Below, piece by piece: positions 9,676 through 21,389 of a DNA stretch of 64,000 bases; positions within the stretch are counted from its first letter, which is position 1; each line of letters starts with the position of its first letter. A model generated the notes under the pieces. It did no database searches, was not told where the DNA came from, and saw only the letters and a program-made list of their open reading frames with translations. A program made the translations under genes and the position numbers. The stretch comes from Linepithema humile (taxonomy: Eukaryota; Arthropoda; Insecta; Hymenoptera; Formicidae). Where the stretch lies: positions 15,500,001 through 15,564,000 of the forward strand of contig NC_090133.1 of assembly GCF_040581485.1 (NCBI RefSeq), in the 5' to 3' direction.

Positions 9676-10798
9676 ATGGTTGAGAATTTAAGAAAAACCG
9701 TCGAGACATGCTTACTACTGTCACGCGCTTTGTGCGGACTCGATGTGAGCAGATATTTATCGCTGTTATCAGACAACGATGAAAAAAATTTTGAAGTGTT
9801 TGCGAAATTTGCGGGGGTGTGTCCTAGTGCAGTGCTAGCGGTGCTATTTCACTTGGGGCATTTTGCCTCCTATCAGAGACTTGTAATCTACGCGGGTGAA
9901 ATTATCGAAATGAGAAGTATTTTCGGTGATGGAGAAGTGGAGGATGCGGGTGGGCATATAGCTTTTCTATTATTTTATTTTCATCGATCGATTTTGGAAG
10001 CGAGTGAAAACGGTGAGTTTATATTCCAATTTTTATTATATATATATGTATATATAATTTTCAAAAATTAAAAGAGTAAAATCTTTTAGGAGTAGAACAT
10101 CGAAACGCATCGCCTCGCAGGATCGCGGGGGTGAGAGGAGTGCAACGTATTGCACGCCCTGAAGAGTATACTCCTCCTCACGGAATAAGGCGACGGGCTG
10201 ATACTTCACCCGAAGCCGGACCCTCACGTGAATCTTATCACACATTCTTTTGTGAAAAATAAGCATTTTATATTGGTAAATTTTTTTAAAATAATGAAAT
10301 ATTAAATGTTTTTAGGGCGTGCACGTATCGAGCTCACACCTGAGCCACCTCTCGTTAACTTGGATAGCGAGAGCGAGGAAGAAGAAGTTGGAACTCACGA
10401 AGTGAGTTCATTTGACGAGGAAGAGATTTTTTCACCAGGTGAGTAATGAGAAATTTATCGCAGTAAGAAAATGGATAAAAATTTTTTATCCGCTAAAAAA
10501 CAATGGTGAATTTTTTAGAGTTTAACCAAGAAGGTGAAAATACAATAATAATAGAAGATTCGGAGGAGGAGGAGGATGAGGATGATGATGATGATGAGGT
10601 ACAAGAGGAAGATATGGGGGAGGAGCTGAGTGGAACGGAAGAACAGACTCTAGAGGAACTTTTGAGGGAAAGAGGTAAATACAATTATACATTTTTGCAT
10701 AGATAACGCTTTTTTTCATACTCGAATACCTTTATTCTAACCGGACGAAATTTTTAGGAATTGTTTTCCCGGAAATTTCTTACTCGCCGGAATATTAG
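9676..10798 (+). CDS. Five-exon acidic Polinton protein (about 264 aa)
   Basis: Exons 9676-10012, 10090-10227, 10316-10438, 10519-10674 and 10758-10798 (stop TAG). Every intron has GT-AG ends, all four are in phase 1, and the total is exactly 265 codons. Exon 1 encodes a helical domain (MVENLRKTVETCLLLSRALC..., aliphatic helices near the end). Exon 2 is basic (RRIAGVRG). Exons 3-4 are strongly acidic, with runs such as SESEEEE and EDSEEEEDEDDDDDE. It lies directly upstream of polymerase B, with a TATA box in front. No known family recognised; an acidic nucleoprotein or chromatin-interacting role is inference. The acceptor for exon 3 requires the donor at 10228 rather than the later GTGAAA. 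Confidence 0.65.
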
Positions 10799-10848
10799 TG
10801 ATCAATGATCAACACGATCAACGGTGAACAAGAAAGGGAATAATCCTG

Positions 10849-10854
10849 TATAAA
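10849..10854 (+). promoter_or_regulatory. Candidate TATA box or leader splice region of polymerase B
   Basis: TATAAA at 10849 is followed at once by GGTGAGAG, which could instead be a donor site paired with the TTTTTCCAG acceptor ending at 10980. Either reading gives a short 5' leader before the ATG at 11007. Confidence 0.35.
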
Positions 10855-11006
10855 GGTGAGAGAATTTAATATGAAATGTATTACTATTTTTAATTTTAAC
10901 AACGCGTAAAATTCGAGTATGGAAGTGTAAAAACAATAATTTTAAAGATAAACTAATTCGTTTGTTTTCGATTTTTCCAGTTCAGTTTGGTGGAGGAGGG
11001 GGAGGA

Positions 11007-14000
11007 ATGGAAGAAAACACGCAGCAGCAGCAGCAGTCGGCGGAAAATCAAGCCGAAGAAACCGACGACAACGAGATAGGAGTTCGTGGGGAGGGGAGAC
11101 TGGAGAGAGAAGAGGATGAGGAAGCGTTGTTTCCGGAGAATCAGGTTGGTGCGCCGGAACAGATCGCGAATCATAACGGGGATAATTTTAATTATTTAGA
11201 TTTAATAAGGGAAAACGTGCGTGAGTTTAGAAATTTCGGTGTAGTAGGGAGAGAGGCTGGTTTTCGCCTTCGATCATTACCAGAGGGGGAGGAGGTTTAC
11301 GCGTGGTTAGAAAACGCGTTTCGCGAGCTTCACGCGTACGCGGTACTTTCCTGTGTTCCCGGTGATTACATCGGACTTAGTTTCGATTCCCCGAATCTTT
11401 CACACGGGCCCGCGGGTATTTCGTTCCGACCATCTCGTGATTTGACTCACGAGAATATCTGGAACCTCGTGAGTTCGTTAGCTCAAAGCTCCGGGGGCTT
11501 GAACGTAGCGCAAGAATTCAATATCCACGTTTACCGTGTCACTCCTCCTACGGGTCGTGCGGGTAATGCGCTTGATATCGCTGGTAAACGCTCGATTTTA
11601 ACGATATCCAACTCGGATAACTTATGTTTTCCTCGCGCACTCGTAACGGCGCAAATTTACAATGAACGTGGTAATTTACGTACGGGTAGTCTACAAGAAA
11701 GATGGAACGCCGTGAGATACCGTCATTCCTCGTTACAACGTGAGTTGGCACGTGATTTAACGAGGAAAGTCGGTATTACAATTCCAGAAGAGGGTTGCGG
11801 TATTCGCGAAATCGAGCATTTTCAGCAATATTTAGCCGCGGAAAACATTGCGATAATGGTTTATAGCGCGGAAACTTTTGGTCACGGGGGTAAAGTCTTA
11901 TTTGATGGAAATGCGATACTAGCCTCACTACATCGCGAACCGGTCGCGTGTTTAAACCTATTACATTACGCTGAATTACGACATTACAGCGTTATTTTAA
12001 ATTTAAGAGCCGCCGCGGGTAGCCGAGGTTATTGTGTACCGTGTAACGTCGGTTACCGCAGCGATGTAGGGGGACACCGATGCTCAAATAAATGCCCTCG
12101 GTGTTACGCGGTACCTTCGTGCGAGCGATTCGACGCGGAGCGTATTCATTGCGAAAATTGTAATCGCAAATTTTTCAATCACGCGTGTCTTGAGCATCAT
12201 CGTGCGCAAAAATCATACGATGGGCAATCGTCTCGTAGCGTTTGCAACACCGTATGTTCTTGCAAAGAATGCGGTCGTTTAATCGAGCGTAATAGACAAC
12301 ACGAATGCGGCGTGACTTACTGTTCAACGTGTCGTTCTGCCCAGCCGTTGAATCATCTTTGTCACATGCTTCCTCTCCCTCACAAAGCTAATTTCCGTAC
12401 TAACGACACGGAGCATATTTTGGGAGAGGGAGGAGAGCAACAACAAAACGCGGGTGAGTACGTACTTAAAACAGAAAGTCGCGTCGCATTCGTGTTTTAC
12501 GATTTCGAGACGCGACAGGATGACACGCTTCAAGGTACCGCGAGTGTAAATATTCACGTACCTACACTTTGCGTCGCGCAGCAGATTTGCGAAACGTGTG
12601 CCGAGATTGAGGATACTTCGGTGCGCTGTCGGTGGTGCGGTATTCGTGAATACATATTTTGTCGTGATCCTGTAAAGGAGTTTGTAAATTTCGCGACACG
12701 TCCGACTAAATATTTTAAACACATAATTTGTATAGCTCATAACGCGAAAGCATTCGATGCGCAATTTATCCTACGTTATATTGTTGAGAGCGGAACCGCC
12801 TTAGAACCGCGGGTAATCTTAAACGGGACGAAAATTGTAGTACTAACAGTGGGACATACGAAATTTATCGATAGTATTAATTATATGCCAATGCGTTTAT
12901 CGGAGTTACCGAAGGCTTTTGGCCTGACGAATACTTCGGACAAAGGCATTTTTCCACATTTATTTAATACCAACGATAATCAGTCATATGTCGGTCCGTT
13001 GCCGGATATTCGATATTATTCACCCAATAGTATGAATACGAACGAGCGAGAAAAGTTTTTAGCGTGGCACGCGGAAATGATTCGTACGAATTATGTGTTT
13101 GATTTCGAATGCGAGATATTGCGTTACTGTCGCAACGACGTGAATATTCTAAGACGCGCGTGTATGTCTTTCAGAAAGATTTTCTTGAAGTGCGGTCGCG
13201 TGTGTCCGTTCGAGGAATGCACAACCATCGCTTCCACGTGTATGAGGGTTTTTAGAAAAAACTTTTTACGTGAAAGAGAAATTGGAATAATTCCACCGGG
13301 CGGGTACAGACGCGCGAATACCCAATCGCGGAAGGCGCTTCAGTGGCTGGTGTGGAAGGAGCGCGAGCTCGGACATAACATCACCCACGCAGGACGCACT
13401 CGGGAATATCGTCTGCAAGACGGCACGCTAGTCGATGGTTATTACGAGTCGGTGGAAAACGGTATAACACACTATCACGTGTTGCAATTCCACGGTTGTT
13501 TTTGGCACGAATGTCCGTCGTGTTTTAAGATTAATCGCGATAGGGAACTAACGGTAAACAACGAACGCGGCGATACGATTGATTTGCGTTATGAGCGCAC
13601 CATCGCAACAACGTATCGTCTTCGAAGACGGGGGTACTCGGTGATAGAGAAGTGGGAATGCGTCTTTGATCGCGAAATGATGGAAAATAGGGAAATGCGT
13701 GAATTTTTACAAAATCACTCGATGATAGAAATTGAGCCGCTCAACCCGCGCGATGCGTTCTACGGTGGACGTACGGGGAACATCGTGACGCGGTACGAGA
13801 TTACGGATACGGAGAAGATACGCTACGTGGATGTGTGTTCTCTGTACCCGTACGTACTGAAGATCGGGGTTTTCCCGATCGGACATCCCACGGTGTATGT
13901 CGCGGAGGAATGCTCGACTCTAATTGGCATAGGACCGTGTTACAATTTTGATTCCGTCGAAGATCTCGTGCGTTGCAGGGTACTCCCTCCGAGCGATCTC

Positions 14001-15203
14001 TTTCACCCCGTATTACCCTATCGCGTGCGTGGAAAGCTACTATTCGCGTTGTGTCGCAGTTGTTGCGAAACATTTTCACACGAAGAATGTACCCACGAGC
14101 CGTCCGAGCGAGAATTCGAGGGTACGTGGGTATTGCTTGAATTGCGCAAAGCCATCGACAAAGGTTATCTCGTAACGAGGGTTTGTGAGATTTGGCAATA
14201 CACCACAGCTCGCTACGATCCCGATACACAGCAGGGTGGATTATTCACGGAATATATAAACACATTTTTAAAATTGAAACAAGAAGCCAGCGGATGGCCG
14301 AGCGAGTGTGAGGATGACGTGTCTAAAGAACAATATCTTCGCGACTACGAGAAAACCGAGGGTGTCGTTCTCGATAAGCAAAACATCGCGAAAAATCCTG
14401 GTTTGCGCTCGGTCGCGAAGCTATGTTTAAATTCTTTTTGGGGGAAATTTGGTCAACGATCCAACCTGCCGAATACCGAGATCGTAAAAACTCAACAGCG
14501 TTTAGCGAGTTTACTCACGAGTCCTCAGCATGAGATAATCGAAATATTACCCGTAAACGAAGAAGTAATGTATGTTTCGTGGCGACTGCGAGAAGAGCTG
14601 GACGTACCCTCGCCTCTTACTAACGTGGTTATAGCGGCTTTCACGACGGCACAGGCGCGTCTTGTATTATACGAATATTTAGATAAATTGGATCGTCGCG
14701 TTTTATATTACGATACCGACTCATGTATTTACGTGAGCAGCGGTGTCTCCGATGAATACAAAGTGCGTAAAGGTAATTTCCTAGGCGATATGACGGACGA
14801 ACTCGAGAGCTATGGTCGCGGTAGCTATATCGAGGCGTTTGTATCGGGTGGTCCGAAATTTTACGCATACGTGGTTTGCACAGCGGAAGGGCAAACGCGA
14901 GAAGTTTGCAAAGTAAAGGGCATAACTCTAAATTTCGAAAACTCACGCTTAGTTAATTTTAATAGTATTAGGGAATTATTATTACGTAAAGAGCGAGAAG
15001 GTCAAGAGGAGGAGGAGGAAGGGACGGAGTCGGCAACGGTAGAATCGCGTTCGATAAATCTACGTTTCAGAGCAATTCGACGTACAGCCTTTCACGAAAT
15101 AATAACACGCGACGAAGTGAAAGCTTGCACACCCGTGTTGCTAAAACGTAGATTTCTCGACAGTCGTTGTTCCGTCCCTTATGGATATTTATCCGAACGC
15201 TAA
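11007..15203 (+). CDS. polB: Polinton protein-primed DNA polymerase B (1398 aa)
   Basis: Replicates the element by protein priming from its termini. The start is the first ATG after a TTTTTCCAG acceptor (MEENTQQQQQ). Residues about 1-130 are low complexity. About 200-330 has a SDNLCFPRAL...HYSV arrangement reminiscent of OTU cysteine proteases. About 340-450 is rich in paired cysteines (zinc fingers). The 3'-5' exonuclease motifs are DFETRQD (about 499), HNAKAFD (about 577) and YCRNDVN (about 706). The polymerase motifs are DVCSLYPYV (about 941), KLCLNSFWGKFG (about 1138) and YYDTDSCIYV (about 1234). All catalytic aspartates are present and the frame is uninterrupted, unlike many neighbours. 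A glutamate-rich insert lies near the C terminus. Confidence 0.95.
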   Translation: MEENTQQQQQSAENQAEETDDNEIGVRGEGRLEREEDEEALFPENQVGAPEQIANHNGDNFNYLDLIRENVREFRNFGVVGREAGFRLRSLPEGEEVYAWLENAFRELHAYAVLSCVPGDYIGLSFDSPNLSHGPAGISFRPSRDLTHENIWNLVSSLAQSSGGLNVAQEFNIHVYRVTPPTGRAGNALDIAGKRSILTISNSDNLCFPRALVTAQIYNERGNLRTGSLQERWNAVRYRHSSLQRELARDLTRKVGITIPEEGCGIREIEHFQQYLAAENIAIMVYSAETFGHGGKVLFDGNAILASLHREPVACLNLLHYAELRHYSVILNLRAAAGSRGYCVPCNVGYRSDVGGHRCSNKCPRCYAVPSCERFDAERIHCENCNRKFFNHACLEHHRAQKSYDGQSSRSVCNTVCSCKECGRLIERNRQHECGVTYCSTCRSAQPLNHLCHMLPLPHKANFRTNDTEHILGEGGEQQQNAGEYVLKTESRVAFVFYDFETRQDDTLQGTASVNIHVPTLCVAQQICETCAEIEDTSVRCRWCGIREYIFCRDPVKEFVNFATRPTKYFKHIICIAHNAKAFDAQFILRYIVESGTALEPRVILNGTKIVVLTVGHTKFIDSINYMPMRLSELPKAFGLTNTSDKGIFPHLFNTNDNQSYVGPLPDIRYYSPNSMNTNEREKFLAWHAEMIRTNYVFDFECEILRYCRNDVNILRRACMSFRKIFLKCGRVCPFEECTTIASTCMRVFRKNFLREREIGIIPPGGYRRANTQSRKALQWLVWKERELGHNITHAGRTREYRLQDGTLVDGYYESVENGITHYHVLQFHGCFWHECPSCFKINRDRELTVNNERGDTIDLRYERTIATTYRLRRRGYSVIEKWECVFDREMMENREMREFLQNHSMIEIEPLNPRDAFYGGRTGNIVTRYEITDTEKIRYVDVCSLYPYVLKIGVFPIGHPTVYVAEECSTLIGIGPCYNFDSVEDLVRCRVLPPSDLFHPVLPYRVRGKLLFALCRSCCETFSHEECTHEPSEREFEGTWVLLELRKAIDKGYLVTRVCEIWQYTTARYDPDTQQGGLFTEYINTFLKLKQEASGWPSECEDDVSKEQYLRDYEKTEGVVLDKQNIAKNPGLRSVAKLCLNSFWGKFGQRSNLPNTEIVKTQQRLASLLTSPQHEIIEILPVNEEVMYVSWRLREELDVPSPLTNVVIAAFTTAQARLVLYEYLDKLDRRVLYYDTDSCIYVSSGVSDEYKVRKGNFLGDMTDELESYGRGSYIEAFVSGGPKFYAYVVCTAEGQTREVCKVKGITLNFENSRLVNFNSIRELLLRKEREGQEEEEEGTESATVESRSINLRFRAIRRTAFHEIITRDEVKACTPVLLKRRFLDSRCSVPYGYLSER

Positions 15204-15822
15204 TTGTTATTTCACGATGCTGTTCCTTCGCTCTATTTTATTATTTAAATAATTACACGCATGTTTTCCCCATATATGTAAAGTTTATAAATTTTTTTGT
15301 AAAAAGTAAATAAAAATTGTGTTGTAAAAATAGAATAAGAATAGGCTAAGAAAATGATAAAATTATAGAAAAAAGTCATGTAAAGATTTAAGAAATAATA
15401 AAATTGTTTATATTTTATATCGTTTTTGCTTTGTATTTATCCTATCTGAAAAAGTGCATGACATCGATTCTCGCATATCTCGAAAGTATTGTTGCCTCTT
15501 TTCCGCGATGCCGATTGGCTCTCTTTTTATACTGATTTCACGTATCTGCGTAACTGTTATTGCACTTATTTTGACAGTTTAACAGTTTGACTCGGGAAGT
15601 ACGGTTATTTTATCGTTTAGATAGTTTAACTTTTAAGTGTTTGTTGTACATCAAGAAATACAAAGAGATACAAAGCACATCATAAAAATTAAGTGTTTAA
15701 TTAGTATGCAGTATGAAGATTTCTTTGATTGCAATAATATCAAGATATGAAAAAACCAGCTTTTGTGACATATAGAAATAGGTTATATAAAGAAAGATAA
15801 GTACATTATTATATATCCGTGA
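15204..15822. other. 3' flank of polymerase B
   Basis: AT-rich with several AATAAA-type poly(A) signals between 15290 and 15410, fitting the polymerase transcript end. The remainder shows no gene. Confidence 0.45.
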
Positions 15823-15901
15823 TTGATTAATATATTACAATTAATTTAAATTATTGGTCAATTTCTTATGACTTGCAACTTAATTACGATTCTATTGTAG
15901 A
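15823..15901 (+). repeat. 79-bp direct repeat, left copy
   Basis: Matches 22201-22279 with three mismatches in 79 bases (starts TTGATTAATATATTAC, ends TCTATTGTAGA). The two copies flank the whole block of nested repeats between polymerase B and the ATPase. Confidence 0.75.
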
Positions 15902-16036
15902 AAAAGTTATATAGTTATATAGTAAATTGGTGGTAAGATATTACGCGAAAGAGAACATGATCGACGTGGTTTTCATTCTGATAATAATACGAAACTACAA
16001 ACTTTTGCCAATTTTTTTCGTATATGTAGAATTGTT

Positions 16037-17069
16037 TAATTACTCGCGAAAAAATTCATAAGTATGTCATATTTGAGGGCATGAATGCTATGTTTAAAAA
16101 AATAATAGTCTAATTTTAGGAGGAAACTACATTGAATTACGCGACCTAGATTTCACTTTTTTCCAAATTTGACACAATATTGTATCGAAAAATGAACATA
16201 TCCGTTATCTCATGCTTTTTTATTGTACTTTTGTCTAATAGAATTATAAAATAGGGCGTTCAAATGCGTCTTCAATTATTCTGTTTTTCTCATTTTCTTA
16301 TTTTCGTACAATATCACGATATTTTAGTAATTATAAGGAAAAAAGGAAAAAAGAATTGCAAATCGAAAATGAAAAAGTATTTAAACTATCGTACGATTTA
16401 CGATTTCAAGATAAATTTTATTCATTTATTGTCCAATTTTAAAATTTCAAGATCTGTTAATCTTATATTAATTGCATAAAATATATCGAAAAAAGCATAA
16501 TATTTGAAATAATTAAAAATGTACAATTGTTTCATAAATTATTTCGTTTGTTTCCTTGAATCTTGGAATATTTTTTGGTGTTCACTAATTATCTGTAAAG
16601 CAAATTGTTTTTCATCTTTATCTCTCATAAGAATCCTATTATTATATATCAATTGTTTTAAAAAAAGGAAAGAAAAATCACAAATCGAATTGCGAAACAA
16701 ATTATTTTTGATCTTTAGTTTGAAAATTGTAAAATAATTCCTTTTTTCCTTATAAGGAAAAAAAGGAAAATTTAGTAATTATATATAATATAATTATTAA
16801 AATATCGTGATATTGTACGAAAGTAAGAAACTAAGAATCTGTTTTTCTTATTTTCTTATTTGGGACGCCTTATTTTATAGTTTTATTATACATAAAAAAA
16901 ATAAAAAAGTACGAGGTAACGGATATATTCATTTTTCGATACAATATTGTGTCAAAGAAAAAAAAATAAAGTCTAGGTCGTACAATTCAACGTGATTTCC
17001 AATTTTTTTTAAACATAGCATTTATGCTCTCAAATGTAACATACTTATGAATTTTTTCGCGAGTAATTA
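16037..17069. mobile_element. Long palindromic repeat, about 1.03 kb
   Basis: Arms of about 300 bp are inverted relative to each other. The left begins TAATTACTCGCGAAAAAATTC at 16037 and the complement ends at 17069. Shared blocks include the ACACAATATTGTATCGAAAAATGAA segment and ACAATATCACGATATTTTA. The centre is A/T-rich and carries only short frames. Arms have drifted by roughly 15-20 percent, so it is old. Confidence 0.65.
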
Positions 17070-17268
17070 GTCACTCAAAAAATATATGTTAAAAACGTGA
17101 TAAAAACGTGCATTTTAAATGGCGAAATTTGACCTCTTTGCGGAAGGGGTTAGAGTTGAGCTACAAAATTACTCTTTCGGAGAGATTTTTTTTATTTATT
17201 TGGAACCGATTTAGAAGGCTCCTTCAATAAGATTCCACCAGATCTCTTTTAAAGACCACCCTAATATA

Positions 17269-18130
17269 CAGGGTGGTCCACGCAACTTGCACACCTTAAA
17301 TAACACCCATAATTTTTTAGATAGGAAGAAATGCTTCATATAGAAGTTGTTTGCTTTGAAGGGAAGACAAAAATAGGAATATTAGTTTGACCTTGAGTAG
17401 AGGCGCCTCGGAGATTTGAAGGTCATCACCATTTTTTAAAACGGAATTACCCTAATTGTTTTATGCAAATGGATTCCTTGAAACATTCTGCATAAAAAGT
17501 TATGAGTCACATGGCCAAAAATTGCATCATTTACGAGATATTTAATATCTAAAAGTGACATATTTTTATATAAAATATAAAGTCTCGTAAAATATTTATT
17601 TTTCGATAATATTACCCTAATACTTTTATGTACAGAATAATGAGGCGAATCAATCAGTGCAAAAAATCCATGGTTGTTTATAACGAAAAGTACATTGCAA
17701 ATTGCACATTTTTGTTAAAAATAATCATGTGTTTTCTTTGTACCAGTTGATTCGCCTTATTATTCTGTGCGTAAAAGTATTAGGGTAAGATTATTGAGAA
17801 ATAAATATTTTACGAGATACTTTATATTTTATATAAAAATATGTCACTTTTAGATATTAAATATCTCGTAAACGATGCAATTTTTGGCCATGTGACCCTT
17901 ATAACTTTTTATGCAAAATGTTACAAGGAATCCATTTGTGTAAAACAATGAGAGTAGTTCCATTAAAAAAAATTGCGATGACCTTCAAATCTCCGAAGCA
18001 TGTCTATTCAAGATCAAACTAATATATACCTATCTTTTTCGTCACTTCAAACCAATTTTTATATGAAGCATTTCTTCCTATCTCCAAAGCTGTGGGTTAT
18101 TTAGGTGGCCGGTCTTAGGTGGATCACCCG
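17269..18130. mobile_element. Palindromic MITE, TA-flanked (CAGGGTGGTCCAC family)
   Basis: Left end TA-CAGGGTGGTCC, right end GGATCACCCG-TA. The halves are inverted copies over about 400 bp, including the segments ACCCTAATACTTTTATG and TATCTCGTAAA. Related internal sequence recurs at 19805-20527, 21400-21960 and 55600-55928. Confidence 0.75.
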
Positions 18131-18881
18131 TATAATTAGAAATTAAACCGATAAAAAGTTGCTACGTTTTTTGGTTTATATTATATAGTAACTGTGCTTA
18201 TATATATATATATAATTGATTTTATATTCATTTCTAACAGGAAATTGACTATAGGAAATACGTCATATAGCGATGAGCAAAAGAACTATCGAAATAAATA
18301 GTATTCTATTTAAATGAATAAAAATGTAGATTCTGTTTGATTTCTGCTTCCAATCTGTTACCATATTACGCGCGCATACAGATTCTGCTACCAATCTGAT
18401 ATTATGTCATATTAGTAGATTCTGCTGTCAATCTACTGTCAGCTTTGTGAGCAGATTCTGCTCAGTTTTTTAACACTAATCTGTCGATTAAATCGGTAAT
18501 CACTGCTTCTGTACTACTTATTATATTTAATACTTATTTCAGTTTAATACTTATTCTCTTTGCAGAATATTTTATGTCACATAACATAACTTCTTCGGGT
18601 GGAGTATTAGATATTACTTCATTATATTTTCCTAACGTATTGACTACGGTACTGTCCAAAATTTGAAGCTCAAACGGGACATTTCCATTATTGTATTGTG
18701 ACATTTTTGGGGGTTTAGCCTGAACCCCATCCAAGTACATAATCTACATATACACATATATATAAATTATTTAATTTAATAAAGATTTACAAATATATGT
18801 ATTTTTATACATATAATATTCTGAGAACATTAATAAAAGAATACTATATGATACAAAAAATAAAATAAAAAATATATCACA
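18131..18881. other. AT-rich filler with short AGATT...AATCT units
   Basis: No supported gene. Between about 18330 and 18465 the motif AGATTCTGCTNNCAATCT recurs about three to four times, each copy able to form a small hairpin. A 68-codon minus-strand frame at 18534-18740 has no recognised homology. Confidence 0.35.
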
Positions 18882-19611
18882 TTAAGGGGTTACACTACCC
18901 AAGCGCGTCGAAAAAAATAAGCTTTTTCGTGAATTTTTTTCTTGAATTCTAGGTGGTGGATCAAAACAAAAATTTAGGGCTTTATTACACATATATTAAA
19001 GTTCTCAAAAATATTTTTTATTTATATATGTATAACAAAATGGCGTCGTGGCAGTATAAAAAACAAAAAAAAATTTTTTTGTAAGAGAAAAACGGTGTGC
19101 ACCGTTGCAGTCCTGGTGTGCCATCTGGAACAAAAAAAAAATTTTTTCTTAATTTACAATAGTTTTTCCATAGAAGTACCGAGGATTTTTAATTTTGTTT
19201 AAAAATTCACAAATTTGTATGAGTTGAAATTTTTTTTTTATTTTTTAGCAAAAAAATCGACCTTAAATTGTTAACTGCAAACGTAATAATTTATCAATCA
19301 TAAAAATCGTGTGTACTTCCACGGAAAATCTATTGTAAATTAAGAAAAAATTTTTTTTTTTGTTCCAGATGGCACACCAGGACTGCAACGGTGCACACCG
19401 TTTTTCTCTTACAAAAAAAATTTTTTTTGTTTTTTATACTGCCACGACGCCATTTTGTTATACATATATAAATAAAAAATATTTTTGAGAACTTTAATAT
19501 ATGTGTAATAAAGCCCTAAATTTTTGTTTTGATCCACCACCTAGAATTCAAGAAAAAAATTCACGAAAAAGCTTATTTTTTTCGACGCGCTTGGGTAGTG
19601 TAACCCCTTAA
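18882..19611. mobile_element. TTAA-flanked palindromic MITE (piggyBac-like target), 730 bp
   Basis: Begins TTAAGGGGTTACACTACCC and ends with its exact complement. The arms of roughly 300 bp are almost perfect inverted copies, including an identical GTGCACCGTTGCAGTCC block in each arm. TTAA ends point to a piggyBac-type transposase acting in trans. High arm identity suggests recent origin or strong homogenisation. Confidence 0.8.
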
Positions 19612-19804
19612 AAACTAATAAAAAATTAAAATTAACAATTTGATATATAAATAAAAATTTATACAAAAATTAATACAAATAAAAATTTTAAAAATTTGGC
19701 GTTGCTAAATTGCATATATTAACAAATATATTTAATTTAGACATAATGTGTATTATATATAATATATAATTTTAGTATCTTAAAGTTTGTTCTCTTATTA
19801 TATA

Positions 19805-20527
19805 CAGTGTGTTTTATTTTAATTTCCCCAGGTAAATATCTCGAAAAATACAAAAGATATTAAAAAATATTGCAAACAAAAGTTATAGGGTTTGAAAGGG
19901 GACATAAGAAGGTACCATTGGTTTGATCTCGAAATATGTTATAAAAGTCATATAAAGGTCACCGCCATGTTTTTAAATAGAACTACCATAATTGTTTTAT
20001 GTAAATAAATTTCTTGTATGATTCTGCATAAAAATTTATAAGAGTAACATGGCCCAAAAATGCAACGTTTACGAGATATTTGATATCCAAGAAGCGGACA
20101 TATAACATAAAATATAAGATAGCTCGTAAAATATTTATTTTTCAATAATTTTATGTTAATACTTTTATGCACAGAATAACAAGATAAATCGATTGATACA
20201 AAAAAAACGCATGATTGTTTATAATAAAAAATGTGTAATTTACAATGTACTTTTAACTCGTAAACGATGACATTTTAGGCCATGTTACTTTTATAAATTT
20301 TTATGAAGAATCTTACAAGAAATATATTTATATAAAACAATTATAGTAATTTCATTTTAAAAAATGACGGTGATCTTCATTTGATCTTGACAACGCAATC
20401 CGAAGTCAAACCAACGGTACCTTTTTAATATATCCCCCTTCGAATCCTACAACTTTTGTTTGAAATATTTTTCAGTATCTTTTGTATTTTTTGAGATATT
20501 ACCTAAGGAAATTAAAATGAAACACTG
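19805..20527. mobile_element. Palindromic MITE, TA-flanked (CAGTGTGTTTTATT family)
   Basis: Ends TA-CAGTGTGTTTTATTTTAATTTCC and its complement ...ACACTG-TA. Inverted arms of about 330 bp share internal blocks with the 17269 element (TATCTCGTAAACG, ACTTTTATGCACAGAATAA). No coding capacity. Confidence 0.7.
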
Positions 20528-20642
20528 TATAATAGTTATAAACTAAAAATTTGTGTATTAATATTTATATATTAATACTTTAATAGTAAGTATTAATAGT
20601 AGATGGTATATTAAATGATTCTAATGATAATATATACAACTT

Positions 20643-21360
20643 CCAGATTGTTGTGTTACAAACATTAATGCCGATATTGTAGAAGATATATATGGTGATT
20701 TAATACGCAATAAAGAATTTAATAAAATGACGAAATGTGCAATACTTTCTGCAAGAAATGTCGATGTTGATGAAATTAATAAAAGAGTTGTTGAATTATT
20801 AGATACGTTTGAAGAACGAATTTATACAAGTATAGATAATACTGAAAATTGTGATAATGGCGATTTTAGTGAAATTTTATTACCAGAATATTTAAATACT
20901 TTATCTCCGTCATGTCTTCCTCCTTATGAATTGCGTTTAAAACCGAATTGTATCATTATGTTGATTAGAAATCTTAGTATTAATGAAGGTCTTTGCAATG
21001 GCACTAGATTAATGATTATAGAACTTGCTGATCATTTATTGAAATGTAAAATTTTAACAGGCGATAAAGTAGGAGATATTGTTTTTTTGAATCGTATAAC
21101 GCTATATTGCGAAAATATATATTCTTTTACTTTTAAAAGAAGACAGTTTCCAATAAATTTAGCTTATGACAATTAACAAATCACAGGGACAGACATTTGC
21201 CAAAGTAGGAATAGATCTTCGCAAAGATGTTTTTAATCATGGGCAACTTTATGTTGCCTTTTCACGAGTACGTTCTTGGCAAGCATTAAAAGTTAATCTT
21301 GGTAATCAACGCGAAAATAAACAAGTTAAAAATTATGTATATAAAGAAATATATGTTTGA
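20643..21360 (+). pseudogene. C-terminal fragment of a Helitron Rep/Pif1-like helicase
   Basis: Helitrons use this superfamily 1 DNA helicase in rolling-circle transposition. Frame 1 (to 21174) contains the NADIVEDIYGD opening and the motif GLCNGTRLMI. The second frame (from 21166) contains MTINKSQGQTF and HGQLYVAFSRVRS, the final helicase motifs. The two frames are offset at about 21165, where LAY should run into a start of MTINKSQGQ, so a small deletion has shifted the frame. The Rep nuclease and the N-terminal helicase motifs are missing. The scrap abuts the MITE ending at 20527. Confidence 0.8.
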
Positions 21361-21389
21361 TCTCTCTTTTCCTGTAAATTTTTAAAAAA

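Noticed and set aside
10503..10706. Separate 67-codon acidic gene
   Set aside because: It is exon 4 of the five-exon gene read past its donor.
18534..18740. 68-codon minus-strand frame starting MYLDGVQAKPP
   Set aside because: No recognised domain, no splice context, sits in repeat-rich DNA.
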